Positions 11,177 to 25,400 are shown, numbered from the stretch's first letter. The stretch: DNA of 64,000 bases from Coptis chinensis (GCA_015680905.1 CM027379.1:91721501-91785500), one strand, 5' to 3'. The notes: generated by a model not told the origin, from the letters alone. Made by a program: numbers and translations.

Positions 11177-14100
11177 AGCATTTTGCTTGTCCCTCAAGCA
11201 AAGATGAGAAATTAGAATAAGTGACCAAAAATGGAGTTCTAACTACTCTCATTTCACTGAGCGCGATTGCATTGACTATATGCAACAAGGCCTTAAACCA
11301 CTAGGAATTCCCTAGTGGACGAGTTATAGCCTCGTGAGAGTTTTCCAGTGAAGGTACTCACAAACTTCATCTATACTACAACGACTAAGAAATAAAACTA
11401 TTGGTTCCTTATTCATGCTCTAAATTAACTATACCTCTCACTAGCTATGAACAAGAATAACCAAGTAAAAAACCTAAGCTAATATATGCATAATAATCAA
11501 TCATCTACAATAAACATATATACAATGAGTAATACTATGCAATAGCAGGTCTGTTTCTGAAACTCGGAATAGCGTCCTTAAGTAGGTTCTCACAATAATA
11601 GTCAAGATACAACACTCTGATTTTTCCACTCAAGTTTCACTACTCTAGTGCGCAGTGGGCACACTTTACCTTACAATCTCAATGACACACAAGGAAGCCG
11701 GAGTCGATCAAACACATCTGCCACTTACTATCACACTAACCTATTCCTAATTGAGCTAGAGGTCTTTATTAGGTGTTTCGGGGATTAGGAGATGGTTTAA
11801 GAAGGAAGGAAATGGATATTCAAAACGGACAAGTCTGAGATAAAAGAGTCTTCATATTATGTAACTAGAGAAAATCTTGTTATTTACTTTTGCTTCTACA
11901 CTTTGTTTCCATCATTAGCCATATTTTTTTCTTTGGCTTTTGACTCCTTTTATTCTATTTTTTTGGAGTTTTTATTTTATTTTTATTTTTATTTTTCTTT
12001 TCTTTGGATGGAAACTTCTTTTCTTTATTTCTGAAGCAACTAACTAATATTTCTTTACATAGGTTTTTATCTTCTTCTTTCTTCCTCATTCTATTCTCAG
12101 ACTTAGTCTAAATTGGGTAGGTTGATTTTTATTTATTTTTTATTTTTTTTTGTTTTTGTAACAGGGTAAAGGATTTGTGGTTTATGAAAGGCTAAAGAAA
12201 GGCTCAGAGGGGCGACTAGCGGAAAATAATTCATAGGTTTGAATTTTTGGCTATATCGATCCAAAGAGGGCCTAAATTCTCGCTTAGGATATGGTTTAGT
12301 GATCAAACAAGTGGACGTGTGATTTCTCTATCCGGATTTTACTTCTCCCTTGTGTCATTTCTCAAATGTTTCACTCTTATAAGGCTTTAGGCTATATTCT
12401 CACGGGATTTGTAGAATAAGTACTCTAGCCTAGAGTTCAGAAACTTACTGCTAACAGTCATAGATATTCATGTAATATATTTATAGATAGATGCAAAGAT
12501 TATTACCTACATATTAACCTAAGTTTATAAGAATTATTCTAATGCAAAAGCTACGTGAGACTTCTAGATTATTAAGAGCATAGAGAAGGAAAACAATACC
12601 ACTATTCCTAAGTGTATAACATGAACTTATTTATTTATATTTTTGAATTTTTGAAATTTTAACTAGAAAACAAATGCATATTATACATATCTATATCCTA
12701 ACATTTGCCTTAATTACACGTGTTTCTATGCCCACCCCCAAACAAGAAGCATGCTTTGTCCTCAAAGCATTTAAATAAAGATGGTAGAAAAGTACCATGG
12801 AAATGCGTGAAATTTTGGAACATCTGCAAAACAAAGTTAAAACATATTAATATAAAAACTGGCGCAACTCTATAAGAGTTCCACCCATTATGGGGTTAAC
12901 AGACTTAAATTGCTTAGGACATAAGCAGACACTAAATGGAATTAAAAACTTACCTTATCTCCCGGACATGCATATTATCTACCCAATAGCACCATAGGTC
13001 TTGTATTTCAGCGGGCATGGCAAGTCCAAGAACAAATGCTAGCAAGAACCATAAGCGGTTCCCAGTCTACGTGTGTGATCACCTCGCGAGTCCAAGCACC
13101 ATAAGTAGTGCTTGGGAACAAATCTTCGAAAGACTGTTCCGGTATTATTGTAGGAGATGTCATCTCAAAACTATGCTCTGGAACAGCTGCAAATGACCCG
13201 GAACAACCCGCAGAAAAAACCGGAAATTTCCGGTCTCTACGAAGTCGTATGCAGCGCTCTTCCACTTGGCGCAAAGTTTTTTTTTTTTTTTTGACAATGG
13301 GAGCGAGGTGGGAATAAGAATAGAAATTTGAGTGATCAAGAATGGAAAAACCAACACCCCATCCCCAAACAAATTTTTGAAAACAGGTTTGTAAAAATTT
13401 GTTTTAAAACGTGGGTCTTTTAAGGTCAGATTCCCGAGACTTGCTAGATTACTATTTTTATAGCTTTAAACTTTTTTACTTTTTATGAATTAGGTTTAAT
13501 ATAAAGGAAAACAATAAGCAGTAAGGACATTATTCACACCATAGAGAAACATGACTCAAAAACCAAGAAAACATGCAAGAGTGGAAAATGTGAATTATGT
13601 GAACCGTGGACTTAGGATCCGGTACTTACAACCACACACTCTATAGGGAGGGCCCGGTTACCTGAATGGTGCATTCACCAATATATGGAAATTAAAGGAA
13701 ATGCACCAAACACAAAAATTGAGTGTTTATAGTCACATACTCGAGACTTTATCTAAATATATGTATGAATATGCAGTTTATCATATATCAACAACCAAAA
13801 TAGTTGTGGATCGTTCCATAAATAAATATCACAGAAAACATATCTAAACACAATCAAGCACCAAGATTTCCTACGACGCAGCCTAGTGGAATGAAAGCGA
13901 AGTCGGATAGACCTATAACATAACCGAAAGCATGCACCTTATGTTTCATCTTTGAACGAGAGGGTGTCCTAGTGAATAAGTGTGGAAAAGTGAATGGTTG
14001 TGGAAGATATGGTGGATTGGGATAAGTTTTAGAAAAAAGCATGGAAAAAATGAGGATGTGGGTTTAGCACAAAACTCATTCATGGTGTAGTTAGGGACCT

Positions 14101-14600
14101 GCCTCAAGTCCGAAAATGAAGGTGTCAAGTGGTTTATCCTTGGGAAGTATTTGTTTACTAGGTGGATTTAAAAAATCATGAAGCACAAGAGAGAAACTAA
14201 AGGATCGAATGCAAACTCGAGGTTCCTTTGAAAAGGTGGAGGGTGGGGAATATTGGTGATGGAAGGTGAATGATTCTCAGCTAGAGCTCTCAACTCCATA
14301 TCATCGAAATCTTGATATATGCAAGACATTCCTCAATAGGTGGGTCAAAAGGATCACCGGGATAGATTTGAAAAATTCATCTTCCGTCCAAAGATCAAGG
14401 GATGAATGGTTGTTGGCAGGGGGACTCGCGAAGTGGTAAAGAAGCGGTGCAAAAAGAGTTGCAGGAATTCTTCTTCAATTTCGCCTACTACTACTGTGGA
14501 GTCATTGTTAAAGTCGGAATTTCGAAGGAAAAGAATTTGTTAACTGTTTCTCCTGAAACATGTTTTTGAAGTAATCTTGAGCTAAGCTCTCGATCATGCT
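11177..14600 (-). other. Athila-like internal region without recognisable genes
   Basis: About 3.4 kb between protease and PPT. It contains AT-rich stretches (around 11,930-12,160), an internal purine-tract-like motif near 12,735, and short open frames of less than 90 codons that match nothing I know. In intact Athila elements this interval would hold reverse transcriptase, integrase and an env-like frame; none is seen. Confidence 0.6.
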
Positions 14601-17100
14601 AACCTCACCATTTGTAGATGAATCGATATCGTGGTCCTCATTTTGAAAACATTTACCTCAACGAAAAGATGGCCAAAGGACAAGGACATCGAACCATCGA
14701 GGCAGTTTATGAGCGTTGGCGAGCCAAGAAGGGACGCCCTAAAATGATAGGTACAGAGTCGTTAGTGACTTCGGTCGAGGATAACGGTCGGCCGGTAGTA
14801 AAATTTTTAGACTTTAACCAAAGACGTTTTCAACCACACCCTTAGGATACTTAATAGACCGATTAGCTAATTGCAATGTCATTTTAGTAGGTTGCATCTC
14901 CTCTAGACCTATTTGTTTATACAAATAAAATGGGAGTAAGTTAACACTAGCCCCCGTGTCTAGTAGCCTTCGTCGTTATGTGAGAATTTCCTAAGGTGCA
15001 TTATGTACATGGGATCTAACCGGGGTCCTTGTACTTAACAATTCCATTATTTTTTCGGATAAAGTTGGGAACCTGCTCAGTTAGAAAGGCGTCTTTAGGT
15101 ATGTTGGTCTTACGCCTAGTAGTGCACAACTCCTTAAGAAACTTAGAGTGGTTAGGTAGCTTTTTTATAGCTTCGAGAAAAGGAAGGTTTATCGTTAGAT
15201 TTTTGAAAACGTTCCTAATCTCCTCAAAGTTAGTATCCCTGGTTAGCATGGCTAATTTCTGAGAGAACGGTGGTTTCGCTCTATATTTAGCATATGGCTC
15301 GACTTGATGTGTAACCTTGGCTTTCTGTTTCTTAGATTGTGGTTTAACTGGTACCTCTACAGTGGTAGGTTCTTCAGTTTCTATTTCGGTATCTAGTTCG
15401 ATATCCGGTGTGGGGAGTACTGATGGGGTAACTATAGGCATAGTTACTTTGTTATCAACCACTCTTCCAGAACGGAGAGTGGTGATGGCATTTAGATGAC
15501 CTACGGATGTAGTTTCCGTACTAGTATTACCGTTTACCTCAAAGGCTGTGTTTGTCGCTCTTCTAGGGTTGGGTATCGCTTGGCCGGAAAACACACGCCT
15601 TTGGTTTGGGCTTTCTCTTGGGCTAACTGTTGGTTTAAATTATTAACGGATTGTAGAATGTGTTGGTTAGATTGAGCCATGGTTTGGAAAAGTTGTTGGC
15701 TCACTTGTATGAAGGTGTCAAGACGATCCGGTTGTGTGGGTGTAGTAGTCACGGGTGGTGTGGACTGGAACTATCTCGCTGATTATTTATGGGCTGGATT
15801 GTGATAGTTATTATTTACCGAACGATACCTCTATTAGCATTTTAATTATTATAACTACATTGACCTTGTGCTTGACTTTCTCGAGGTTGCGCTTGGTTGT
15901 TATAATTATTATAATTACCCTGATCCTGTCCTTGTTGTGGTGGAGTTTGGTTATAACTGTGCGTTGGCCTAACATATTGATTATTGTACCCTGTAGGTGT
16001 GTTGACTTGTTATTTATTTCTCCAACCGAAGTTGGGATTTTGTCTACAAGGGGCTTAGGTTCACTATTAATGGAACAAGAATGTTCATAGGCTATATAGA
16101 CGATGGGAGTCGGGATGCTCGTGGGACTCCAACAAAACTACATGGATTTGAATTTACATTCATGACGGGATAGGCTTTTGTTGTACGAAAATGGCCTCTA
16201 CCTTTTTGTGAGGGATTCAATTAGAGTTTTAAGCTCGGGATCTGATTTAACCTCAAACATACCTTGGTAGCCTTAAACTATTGAAGAAGAACTAGCGAGC
16301 GGGAGTAATCATCACTACCCCCAATTATTATTACGCTTTAGTCCGATCTTCCAAAAATTTATATGCCTCCTCGAGGCTCCTTTTACTTAGGAAACTACCC
16401 CATTCATTATGTCTAGGACTTCTTTATGGTGGTGTAGAAGTTCTTTGAAAAAGGCACGAACTAACGTGTCTTTTGCTAGGTGATGGTGTGGACAATCTAT
16501 AAGGAGATCGGTGAAACGATTGCAAGCCTCTGAAAATGATTCATGAGGATTCATGAAAAAAGAAGTGAATCTTGGAAAGCATTTCATCCGCCTTTAGGGG
16601 TGGGTAAAATGTTCCATAAACAAATTTGAACAAGTTTGGCCCACGAGTCCACGAAATTAGGCTTTGGGCAGTTAACTAAGACGTCGCCTTATCAGCTAAG
16701 GTGAAAGGGAATACCCTCAATATAATTTGTTCCGCACCAACCGTAGGATGGTGGAATGTTGTAAGGACTTGTTCAATCCTAATCGACGAATGTGCCGATA
16801 GGTTTTCATGGTCTAAACCATGAAAACGGGTAACAAATTAAATATATTTAGGGGGATGCGAAAATCCCCACCGGGTCTGCTAGAACGATGCAAGATTTAG
16901 GGCTATCGCCAAGGCTTTATAAAAGTCGAGAGAGGAGTCTCTTTCTTCATCCATAATATCGGTGGTGGTGTGTGTGAAATAGTAGCTAGAGGTGTAGTGG
17001 GTGGGAAACTAGATAGACTTGTTTGTTGACGCTGCCGTGTAATTACGTTAGTTGTTTTTTCTTCGACCACCTTAATCTCATGCAAGACTAAGTCGAACTT
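14600..17100 (-). pseudogene. Athila-like gag and protease region (fossil)
   Basis: Read on the minus strand, a gag segment (about 16,590-16,390) contains FMNPHESFSEACNRFTDLL and the CPHH region. Downstream lies the linker LNAITTLRSGRVV and a stretch FEEIRNVFKNLTINLPFLEA with PNHSKFLKELC, characteristic of Athila/Tat Gag-Pol. The aspartic-protease region follows near 14,950-14,680 and includes VPIILGRPFL-like sequence. The region is broken in several places and would not give a full protein. Confidence 0.8.
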
Positions 17101-17658
17101 AACTAAACATGCAACACTCCAAACAATTCGATATACTAGTAAAACCTCTAACCGGAGATGCGAGGTGTGGAAGAAAGGAATACCTGATTGCGTCCCCTGC
17201 TTCGCTTATGAATAGCGTCTTCTTTACGCGTGTTCAGTGTATATAACAAGTTAAAACACTGAAAAACTTGAAAAAAATTGAAATTCAAACAAACCCGTGG
17301 AAATCCGCAAATTTCAGCTTTAGTGGCTGGTGCGCTCGCTTTGGAACGGTCGCCGCTCCGTGTTCGTTCCAAGAACTTAGCTGGTCGCGCGCTCGGTATG
17401 GGGGCGGGTCGCTCTATGTTCCAGTAACTTAGCGCTGGTCGCTCGTATGGGTGCTGGTCGCTCAAGGTTCAGCGTTTGGCAGTGCGCTTGCTTTGAAGCT
17501 TGAGGGTCGCTCAGGTGTAATTTTTCGCAGAACTTTTCAATGCTTTGAAACGAACAACCACGGATGAATCAAACAAGGGTGGGTGGGTGAAATGGGACTT
17601 AAAATGACTAATTATACTATGAAAACAATGCTAAAGTGAAACTAAGATGGCGGTATTT
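17101..17658 (-). other. Athila-like leader with GC-rich short repeats
   Basis: This is the untranslated leader between the 5' LTR and gag. A GC-rich patch at about 17,330-17,515 repeats the motif GGTCGC at least six times. I cannot assign a standard primer-binding site; the minus-strand sequence after the LTR reads AAATACCGCCATCTTAG. Confidence 0.5.
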
Positions 17659-19135
17659 TGATAAACATAAAAATGAATAGTTTACCTACGAAATGAACAA
17701 TGAACTCAAAACGTAAGTAAACTAAAACTATTTACGTGTCTATATTTATCAAAGTTTCTACTCTCAATTCTATCGAAATAAAGTGGAGTAACAAATTCGT
17801 TCCACTCCTAGTTCTCTAGCATGGAATGTTTTATAGTCTAATTTGTCGGTCTTAAGTCTAATGAGAGCTTTACGAAGGGTGTTATACTACGATACCTATA
17901 TGAAATTGATTATGTTGAATTTAACTACGAATGCTATGGAAATATGATTGTTTTTGAATCTAGATAAAGGATTAGAGGGGAATTGAATCCACCTCAAATC
18001 CAACTTAATAACCTAGCATAGATTCTTGTATCTCGATTCTTACGTTCTTACGGCAAGAAATTCGAGTTCTAATCCCTAGTGTTCATGGCATTTCTACCGA
18101 ATACTAACTAGCATGTGAGGTCGTCCACCCATTCTCATGGCTTAATCACGACCTTCTAGAGTGGAATAGATTCTACAATGCTTCTACATTATACCACTAA
18201 GTTTTCATCAAGGCTTCATCAACCCCTCTAATGGAGGTTTAGCCGAGAATCATTCAAATCATTTCCATATGAATCTAAACTAAACATAATATCAAGATTT
18301 GAAATTTACTAATCTAAATTAAACAGTAATTAAATTCTAATTAACAACTAAGAAATGGTAACCAACAATAATTAAAACTAGATCTAATAGATTGAAATAA
18401 TAAAAATCGAAATGACAAGAATAATAACTATTTTATTTATCTAATGAATGATATTCAATGATTCAAGAAATTAATCTAAAACAAGAAATGAAATTCTAAA
18501 ACCAAGTTCTAAAACTCATTAATGGAGGCTAACTAATCTAATTCTAATCTAGGTCTAACTATCTACCATTAACAAAGAGTGAAGCTTTGGTTTTTATACA
18601 TTCAGATCCAAAAATCGTGCATGGGCTTGGAGCCATGTTTTGGGCCAGAGAATCAGGCCCAAAACCCAATTCTTTCAGTCCAAAAAGGCCTCTTCAGCTG
18701 TAGTTGGCTTCAACAGACTTTTCGTCTACTTCTGCTCCTCTGATTGGGTTAAGGCTTAGACCATTGGAAATCTCTTTCCGAGGCGGTGATTTTGACATAA
18801 GGTAGGCCCCATTCCGAGGTGTGAGTCCAAAGATACGGCCTTCGGAAGTTCTGCTGACTTGTGTGTTGTTTCTTCCCGCGTCGACTTTTTAGCTTTTGAT
18901 CGGGCTTTAGAAAGGCTTTATCTTCTTGAATTTTGGCCTTTAATCACGGAACTCCTTAGTAACCGACCTTTGCTCCTTTATCTCGCTAAAGTGGCACATT
19001 TATGCACATAATGGACTTTGAAGCCTGAAATGCATAAAAATACGTAATCAGTGTTAACTCTTAATTATTACTCACATAATTGGTCTAATAGTATGACTGT
19101 TACAGGGTTAAAACTACAGTTTTGGGCTCTTATCA
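17659..19135 (-). repeat. Athila-like 5' LTR
   Basis: 1477 bp, the partner of 9685-11162. It is followed on the plus strand by GGTAG, the right copy of the target duplication. Confidence 0.92.
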
Positions 19136-19140
19136 GGTAG

Positions 19141-19961
19141 CCTATTTTCACAAGGTAGAAAAAGAGTAAATGGCCAAACAATTTATTCAGGACTCACAAA
19201 AGAAGATGGAAACAAAACCACATTAAGGTTATTGAGGCATCACTTTACAAAACCACATTAAGGCGTGAAGAAGGAAAAAGAAAAGAAGCGTTTTTAGATT
19301 GAGGTTATTGGGAATTCAATCTCAACCCTCACATTCTCACAAAATCAAATTAAGTTCCTACCCAACATCGAAAAAATCAAAGAAAAATTGGAGTAACTGA
19401 CATGAAAATTAATATCTTAAACTAGTATTTAAAATTTTCCGATGACACATCACGCCATTGGGATTATTGCACGAAGAATATTCCATTCAAAAAGTTTAAA
19501 TCAACTATTAGTCCTGCTCATAGATAGAGATATTGAAGGACTAAGGACCATATATAGCTAATAATACTTCGTTTTATACATATTTTATATGTTTTTCCCG
19601 TATAATACCAATAATACGGCGAATGTTTCAAACCTACTGATTAATAGTTGAATTATATGATCCAAACTTACAATTGCCGAATAATAAGGTCCGTATTTTT
19701 TAAATGAGAAAACACAAACTATAAAAGGTATGTTGAAACTTTGAAATAGAAGGTTTTGAAAATCCAATTAAGTTGGAACCTCCGACATTTAGAAAATATC
19801 AAAGAACTAAAGTATTAACAAGTAAATATAAACAAAAAATTGAGTTATGTATGTGTAGGTCATGAACAATTTGGGCAAAATATTACGTTCTAAACTTATA
19901 ATGGAACAAAATATAATCTTTTTTTTTTTATTATACCGTATAAAAGATAAATTGTATGTTT
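19141..19961. other. Non-coding spacer
   Basis: 821 bp of AT-rich sequence with a T-run at 19919-19929. A short phrase, AAAACCACATTAAGG, occurs twice (near 19,214 and 19,249). I see no gene. Its last five bases, TGTTT (19957-19961), are the left target duplication of the Copia element. Confidence 0.6.
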
Positions 19962-20215
19962 TGTTATGAAATCTGTGGGCTTATATGGATGCCCACCATT
20001 GATATGTGTTTATCCTGATAATCCTCTATCTTGGTGTTTATATATTCTGGTAATATTTTATCTTGGAAAGGAGGTTACGTAGTTGTATATAAAGGTAACC
20101 TCCTCCCATTAAGACTTACCTAAATGAATAAGAATTCTCTCTATCTCATTCTCTCAATGATTCAATACATGTTAAGTTAGTGTGGTGTTCTTTCTAAGTC
20201 AGTTTAATTATAACA
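19962..20215 (+). repeat. Copia 5' LTR
   Basis: 254 bp. It contains a TATA-like TTGTATATAAAGG (about 20,084-20,096). The 3' copy is longer by a repeated 24-26 bp phrase of the type ATCTTGGTGTTTATCCTG. Confidence 0.93.
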
Positions 20216-21190
20216 TGTTATTAGCACGATAGTCTCTAGCTTTGGATTAAAGGTATGTGTTTTACTTACGATTAATGATATGTGTTTAACTTGTGATTAA
20301 ATCGTAATCGATACTGTTAATACCATATTAAGATACCATATTGAGATACCATATTAAATTCATTACTGTCACTGTAGAATGATTTCGGAAAACAGATAGA
20401 TTGTTAGATTCTCTACTGACTTCATTTTCAAAGATAACTCTCTTGGACTAAAATTTCGTGGGTTGTATCATTTTTAGCCCAATTAAAAGCTTTCAAGGCT
20501 TTTGAACCTACTGATTTTCCACACGTATGGTTTTTGGTTCCTCGTAACCACATCTAAATTCCAAAACCAGCAACTCCAAATCATAATGATCACATGGTAT
20601 AGACCTTAAATCTTCAAAGTATTGAAATAAATATTGGGAGGTGGGTCATAATATCCAGAAAATAAAAATAAATAAATAATAAAATAAAAATACACATGGA
20701 TACTCTCACACAGAGACAATGGGAAGCTAATTTACCTTCCTTGTCGTTTGGAATAGATTAGAAATCTGCCATAGTCTTCATCTGACAGCAATTACATAAT
20801 TAGATTATTGTATTCTGCCTTATATAGTTGTGTATGGAATATCTTTCATTCAGTTTTACATTTGTTTTTTCTTGTGATTAGAGAAGCTTTCAATCTACTT
20901 AATTAATGATTCTACATAGCAATTAGCATTTAGCAAGAATGTATGTAATGGCCAAATGATGTACAAATTATTTTGTGGTGATTCGTCAGAATAGTGTAAT
21001 ATACACAAAGAAAATCTCATTGACATTGTAAGCAACAGAGGCATTGCTCCTAAGATGCCATTGTCCATTATGTTTGAATTACTGATATTACATTGTTATA
21101 CATGTGACTCAAAAGTAGTGGCCCAAATATCGATCCAACGTGAAAATTTGATGCCTAAATTTTGTTTAATCTGTTACAGTTACTTGAAAG
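20216..21190 (+). other. Copia leader
   Basis: About 975 bp between the 5' LTR and gag, unusually long for Copia. It begins with the primer-site-like segment TGTTATTAGCACG. No gene is seen in it. Confidence 0.6.
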
Positions 21191-22230
21191 ATGTCAAACC
21201 TTACTAAACTCGATTTTCAAGCTCTTTCAATTAGAGGCAACAATTATTTATCATGGTAGTTGGATGCCAAGATCCATTTACAATCTAAAAAACTTGGTGA
21301 TGCTATTAAAGAAGGAAACAAAATGAGCCCAGAGGAAAAGCTCTCATATTCCTACGTCATCATATTCATGACGACTTCAAGAATGAGTACCTAACAGAGG
21401 AAGACCGAGCAGGTCTTTGCCAATCCCTAAAAGATAGGTATGATCACCAGAAGATGGTCATACTACCAAATGCTCAAAGTGAATGGCTCAACCTGAGGTT
21501 CCAAGACTATAAGACGGTTTCTGAATACAACTCTGCTTTGTTTAATATAGTTTCTCGGTTGAAATTGTGTGGTGAAAAAGTAACTGATGAGCAGATGTTA
21601 GAGAAAACTCTTTCTACCTTTCATGCCTCGAATGTGCTCCTGCAGTAGCAGTATCGAGAGAGAAGATTCTCCAAATATTCTGATCTTATAACATGTCTCC
21701 TTGTTGCGGAGCAAAATAGTAACCTTTTAATTAAGAACCATAACTCTAGACCAACTGGAAAGACGGCAATTCCTGAAGCAAATGCCAACCTTGGTAAAGA
21801 CAGAGGAAAAAAAGGACGTGGGCATGACGAATTCTCCAGAAGAGGAAAATCTAAAAGAGGTGGATATAATAACTACTCTAGAAGAGATAGTTATATACGC
21901 CCAAATAATAGCATGACATTCAAAAAGCAAAAGAGGTGGTCTGCCCCCCCTACTAAGAAAGCTCAAAATCAAAATTCAGAGAGAACTTGTTATAGATGTG
22001 GAGAACCTGGGCATTGGTCACGTACTTGTCGTACACCAACACATCTGGTAGAAAAATACAGAGCCTCTGTTAATGCCATGGAGATGGAGACAAATGTGGT
22101 GGAAGGATTTGATATTGGAATACCATTGGACATTACACCCTTAAATTGTAATGATTTCTTCGAGGATGCTGATGGTCGACCTCTCAATAATGAAGCATTT
22201 GATGCTATATTTGAACCATTACCAAACTAG
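21191..22230 (+). pseudogene. Copia gag region (fossil)
   Basis: It starts MSNLTKLDFQALSIRGNNYL, as in many plant Copia Gag proteins of the UBN2 type. The middle part contains EWLNLRFQDYKTVSEYNSAL and LEKTLSTFH. The zinc knuckle CYRCGEPGHWSRTC lies near 21,991. The region is broken. Confidence 0.9.
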
Positions 22231-22429
22231 ATCCAGAAGATCTAAATTTTACTATTACTTGTCTAATTATTAGTGGACAACTTAGTTATTTTTTATTTTT
22301 CCTCATTAGGTAATGGTAACTATTGTTTTTCTATATTATTTTGAGTTGGAATTAGAAAGTATTAGTTATTATTCTATGATTCTCTAATTACGTTAATTTA
22401 TTTTATTCTATGGTTTTCTCTATAAAGGT

Positions 22430-25400
22430 ATGGATCGTGAAATGCATGATTATGATAATAACTTATGTCTAGTCGACAGTGCCACAACACACACAATACT
22501 AAAAAACCAGAAGTTTTTCTCAGAGTTGGTTTTTAATCCACAAAATGTATCCACCATAGCGGGACCGGTACAAATCATTGAAGGCTCCGGAAGAGCCCAT
22601 ATTATGTTACCAAATGGTACTCATATATTCATCAAAGAAGCATTTCTTTCATGTAGTTCCAGAAGAAACTTACTTAGTTTTAAAGACATCAGAATGAATG
22701 GGTACCATATGGAAACCATAAGTGAAGAAAACAATGAATATTTATGCATCATCACTAGTGTGGGAAGCCAGAAGCTTACACTTGAAAAACTATGTGCTTT
22801 CTCCTCGGGATTATACTATACCATATTATATGTGGAATCACACTCCGTCATGAGCCAAAAGCTCAAATCTGGTAAAAAACTCAAGCTAAGTCTAAAACTT
22901 AGTGATACTAAAGCGTTAACTCTTTGGCATGATAGGTTAAGGCACCCTGGGATGAATATGTTAAAGAAAATAATAGATAACTCTAATGGGCATTCTTTAG
23001 CAAACCATCAGTTAATTTTTCCAAATGGATTTTTGTGTATGTGTTCACAAGGTAAACTCATCACGAGACCTTCTTTCACTAAGATAAATTTAGAATCACC
23101 AACTTTCCTTCAACGGATACAGGGTGACATTTGTGGCCCTATAAATCCTCACAATGGACCTTTTCGGTATTTCATGGTCCTCATTGATGCTTCCACACGT
23201 GGGACATATGTTAGCCTTCTTTCTTCTAAAATATGGTTTTTGCTCGTCTATTGGCCCAAATCATTAAACGTATAGCTCATTTTCCTGACCAATCTATTAA
23301 GTCTATAAGGCTTGATAATGCTGCTAAGTTTACTTCTCAAGTTTTTGATAACTATTGTTCATCCATAGGGATAGATGTTGAGCATCCCGTTCCACATGTG
23401 CACACACAGAATGGTTTGGCTGAATCTCTTATTAAGTGCCTTCAATTTATAGCAAGGCCACTACTTATGCAATCTAGATTACCAGTCAGTGCTTGGGGAC
23501 AAGCTATCTTGCATGCATCAATGTTAATAAGGATTAGGCCTACAGCCTATCACAAATTATCTCCTACACAACTTGTCGTAAGTAATCCACCGAATATCTC
23601 ATACTTGCGCAAGTTTGGATGTGCGGTTCAAGTCCCCATCCCACCACCTCAGCGTACTAAGATGGGCCCCTAACGAAGGTTGGGGATTTATGTTGGTTTT
23701 GATTCGCCCTCTATTATTCGATATCTAGAACCAATGACTGGAGATGTGTTTACTGCACGCTTTGCTGATTGCCATTTTGATGAGACAGTATTCCCGCCAT
23801 TAGGGGGAGATAAGAAAGTTCTTGAAGAATGCCTTGCCTAGTAGGACAACCCGTTCCAGAAGAACGACAATAATTGAAGTGGAATACTACCACTCTGTCT
23901 CATCTAGATCCCAGAACTCCTCAGTGTGAATATGAGGTTAGGAGAATATTACATGTACAAGAAATTGCAAATAAATTGCCTGATGCATTCAATGATGCAG
24001 AAAAAGTGACTAGGTCACATGTTCCAACTATAAATACACCTGCTAAGATTAATGTCCCCGTTGGACAAAATTTGAATATAGCTGCAAATGAATATGTTGC
24101 ACGCCAGAAGCATGTCAGACCTATAAGCTCCAAAGAATCAGCTCCCCGGAAGAGGAGGTCCACTGAAAGATTATGCCCCAATAATACTCTAGAAGAAGTT
24201 GTGCAAAACATTCCAGAAGAGGTTATGCACGAAATACCTAGTTCCTCTAAAACCCCGGTAGAGGTTATGAAAGAATTAACTATGGAAACCACTGAAGAGA
24301 AACTGGTACCAGAAAATGATGAGATCTCAATATTCCATGCGTATTCGGGAAAAGTGTAGGACAGAAAGGATATGACCATCGATGACGTATTTACATATAC
24401 GGTAGCTACTGAAATATCTAAGGGCAATGACAAAACTGAACCACGTAGTATAAAAGAATGTTGACAAAGATCTGATTGGCCAAAATGGGAAGTTGCCATC
24501 AAGGCAGAATTAGAGTCTCTCAATAAATGTGGTGTATTTGGACCTATAGTACAAACCCCAAAAGGTGTTAACCCTGTAGGTTACAAATTGGTGTTTGTTC
24601 AAAAACGAAACGAGAAAAATGAAATTTCTCGATATAAGGCACGTCTTGTGGCACAAGGTTTTCTGCGGAAACCTAGGATTGATTATGAAGAAACATACTC
24701 TCCTGTTATGGACACTACAACTTTTAGATATCTAATAGGTTTAGTAGTTTCCGAAAGCTTAGATATGAGACTCATGGATGTAGTGACTGCCTACTTGTAT
24801 GGGGACATAGACAAAGATATTTACATGAAAATCCTTGAAGGATTTGGTTTGCCTGAAGCAAAATCAAGGAGTACGTACTCAATTAAACTAAGACGTTCAT
24901 TGTATGGTTTGAAACAATCTAGAAGATTGTGGTACAATCGTCTTAGTGAATATTTGTCTAAGGAAGGGTATGCAAACAATGCAATTTGCCCATGTGTCTT
25001 TATAAAGAAATCCTTAAATGGGTTTGCAATACTAGCCGTTTATGTGGATGACATAAATTTGATTGGAACTCTGGAAGAGCTTGAGATAACTGCTTAATAC
25101 CTAAAGAAGGAATTTGAGATGAAAGACCTTGGGGAAACAAGACTTTGTCTCGGCTTGCAAATCGAGAGAAGTTCTAGTGGTGTATTAGTCCACCAGACTA
25201 ATTACACTGAGAATGTTTTGAAACATTTTCATATGGACAAGGCACATCCATTAAGTACCCCAATGGTCGTCCGGTCATTGAATACAGAAAAAGACCCATA
25301 TCGCCCCAAAAAAAAAATGAAGAAGTATTGGATCCTGAAGTACCATACTTGAGTGCAATTGGTGCATTAATGTATCTAGCACAATGCACTAGACTGGACA

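Larger units (their letters stand above)
9685..19135 (-). mobile_element. Athila-like Ty3/Gypsy element (fossil), complete LTR to LTR
   Basis: Two long LTRs starting TGATAAACAT and ending TTATCA flank the element. A 5-bp duplication, GGTAG, lies outside (9680-9684 and 19136-19140). The coding strand is minus. Gag and protease remnants lie between about 14,600 and 17,100. I see no reverse transcriptase, RNase H or integrase signature anywhere inside, so the element looks non-autonomous and its coding part is broken in several places. The LTRs are very similar by eye (mid to high 90s percent), which suggests a young insertion. Assignment to the Athila/Tat side of Gypsy rests on the gag segment LNAITTLRSGR and the long LTRs. 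Confidence 0.9.

Noticed and set aside
11920-12165. Promoter or matrix-attachment element in a T-rich stretch
   Set aside because: It is low-complexity sequence within an LTR element interior; nothing specific supports a regulatory role.
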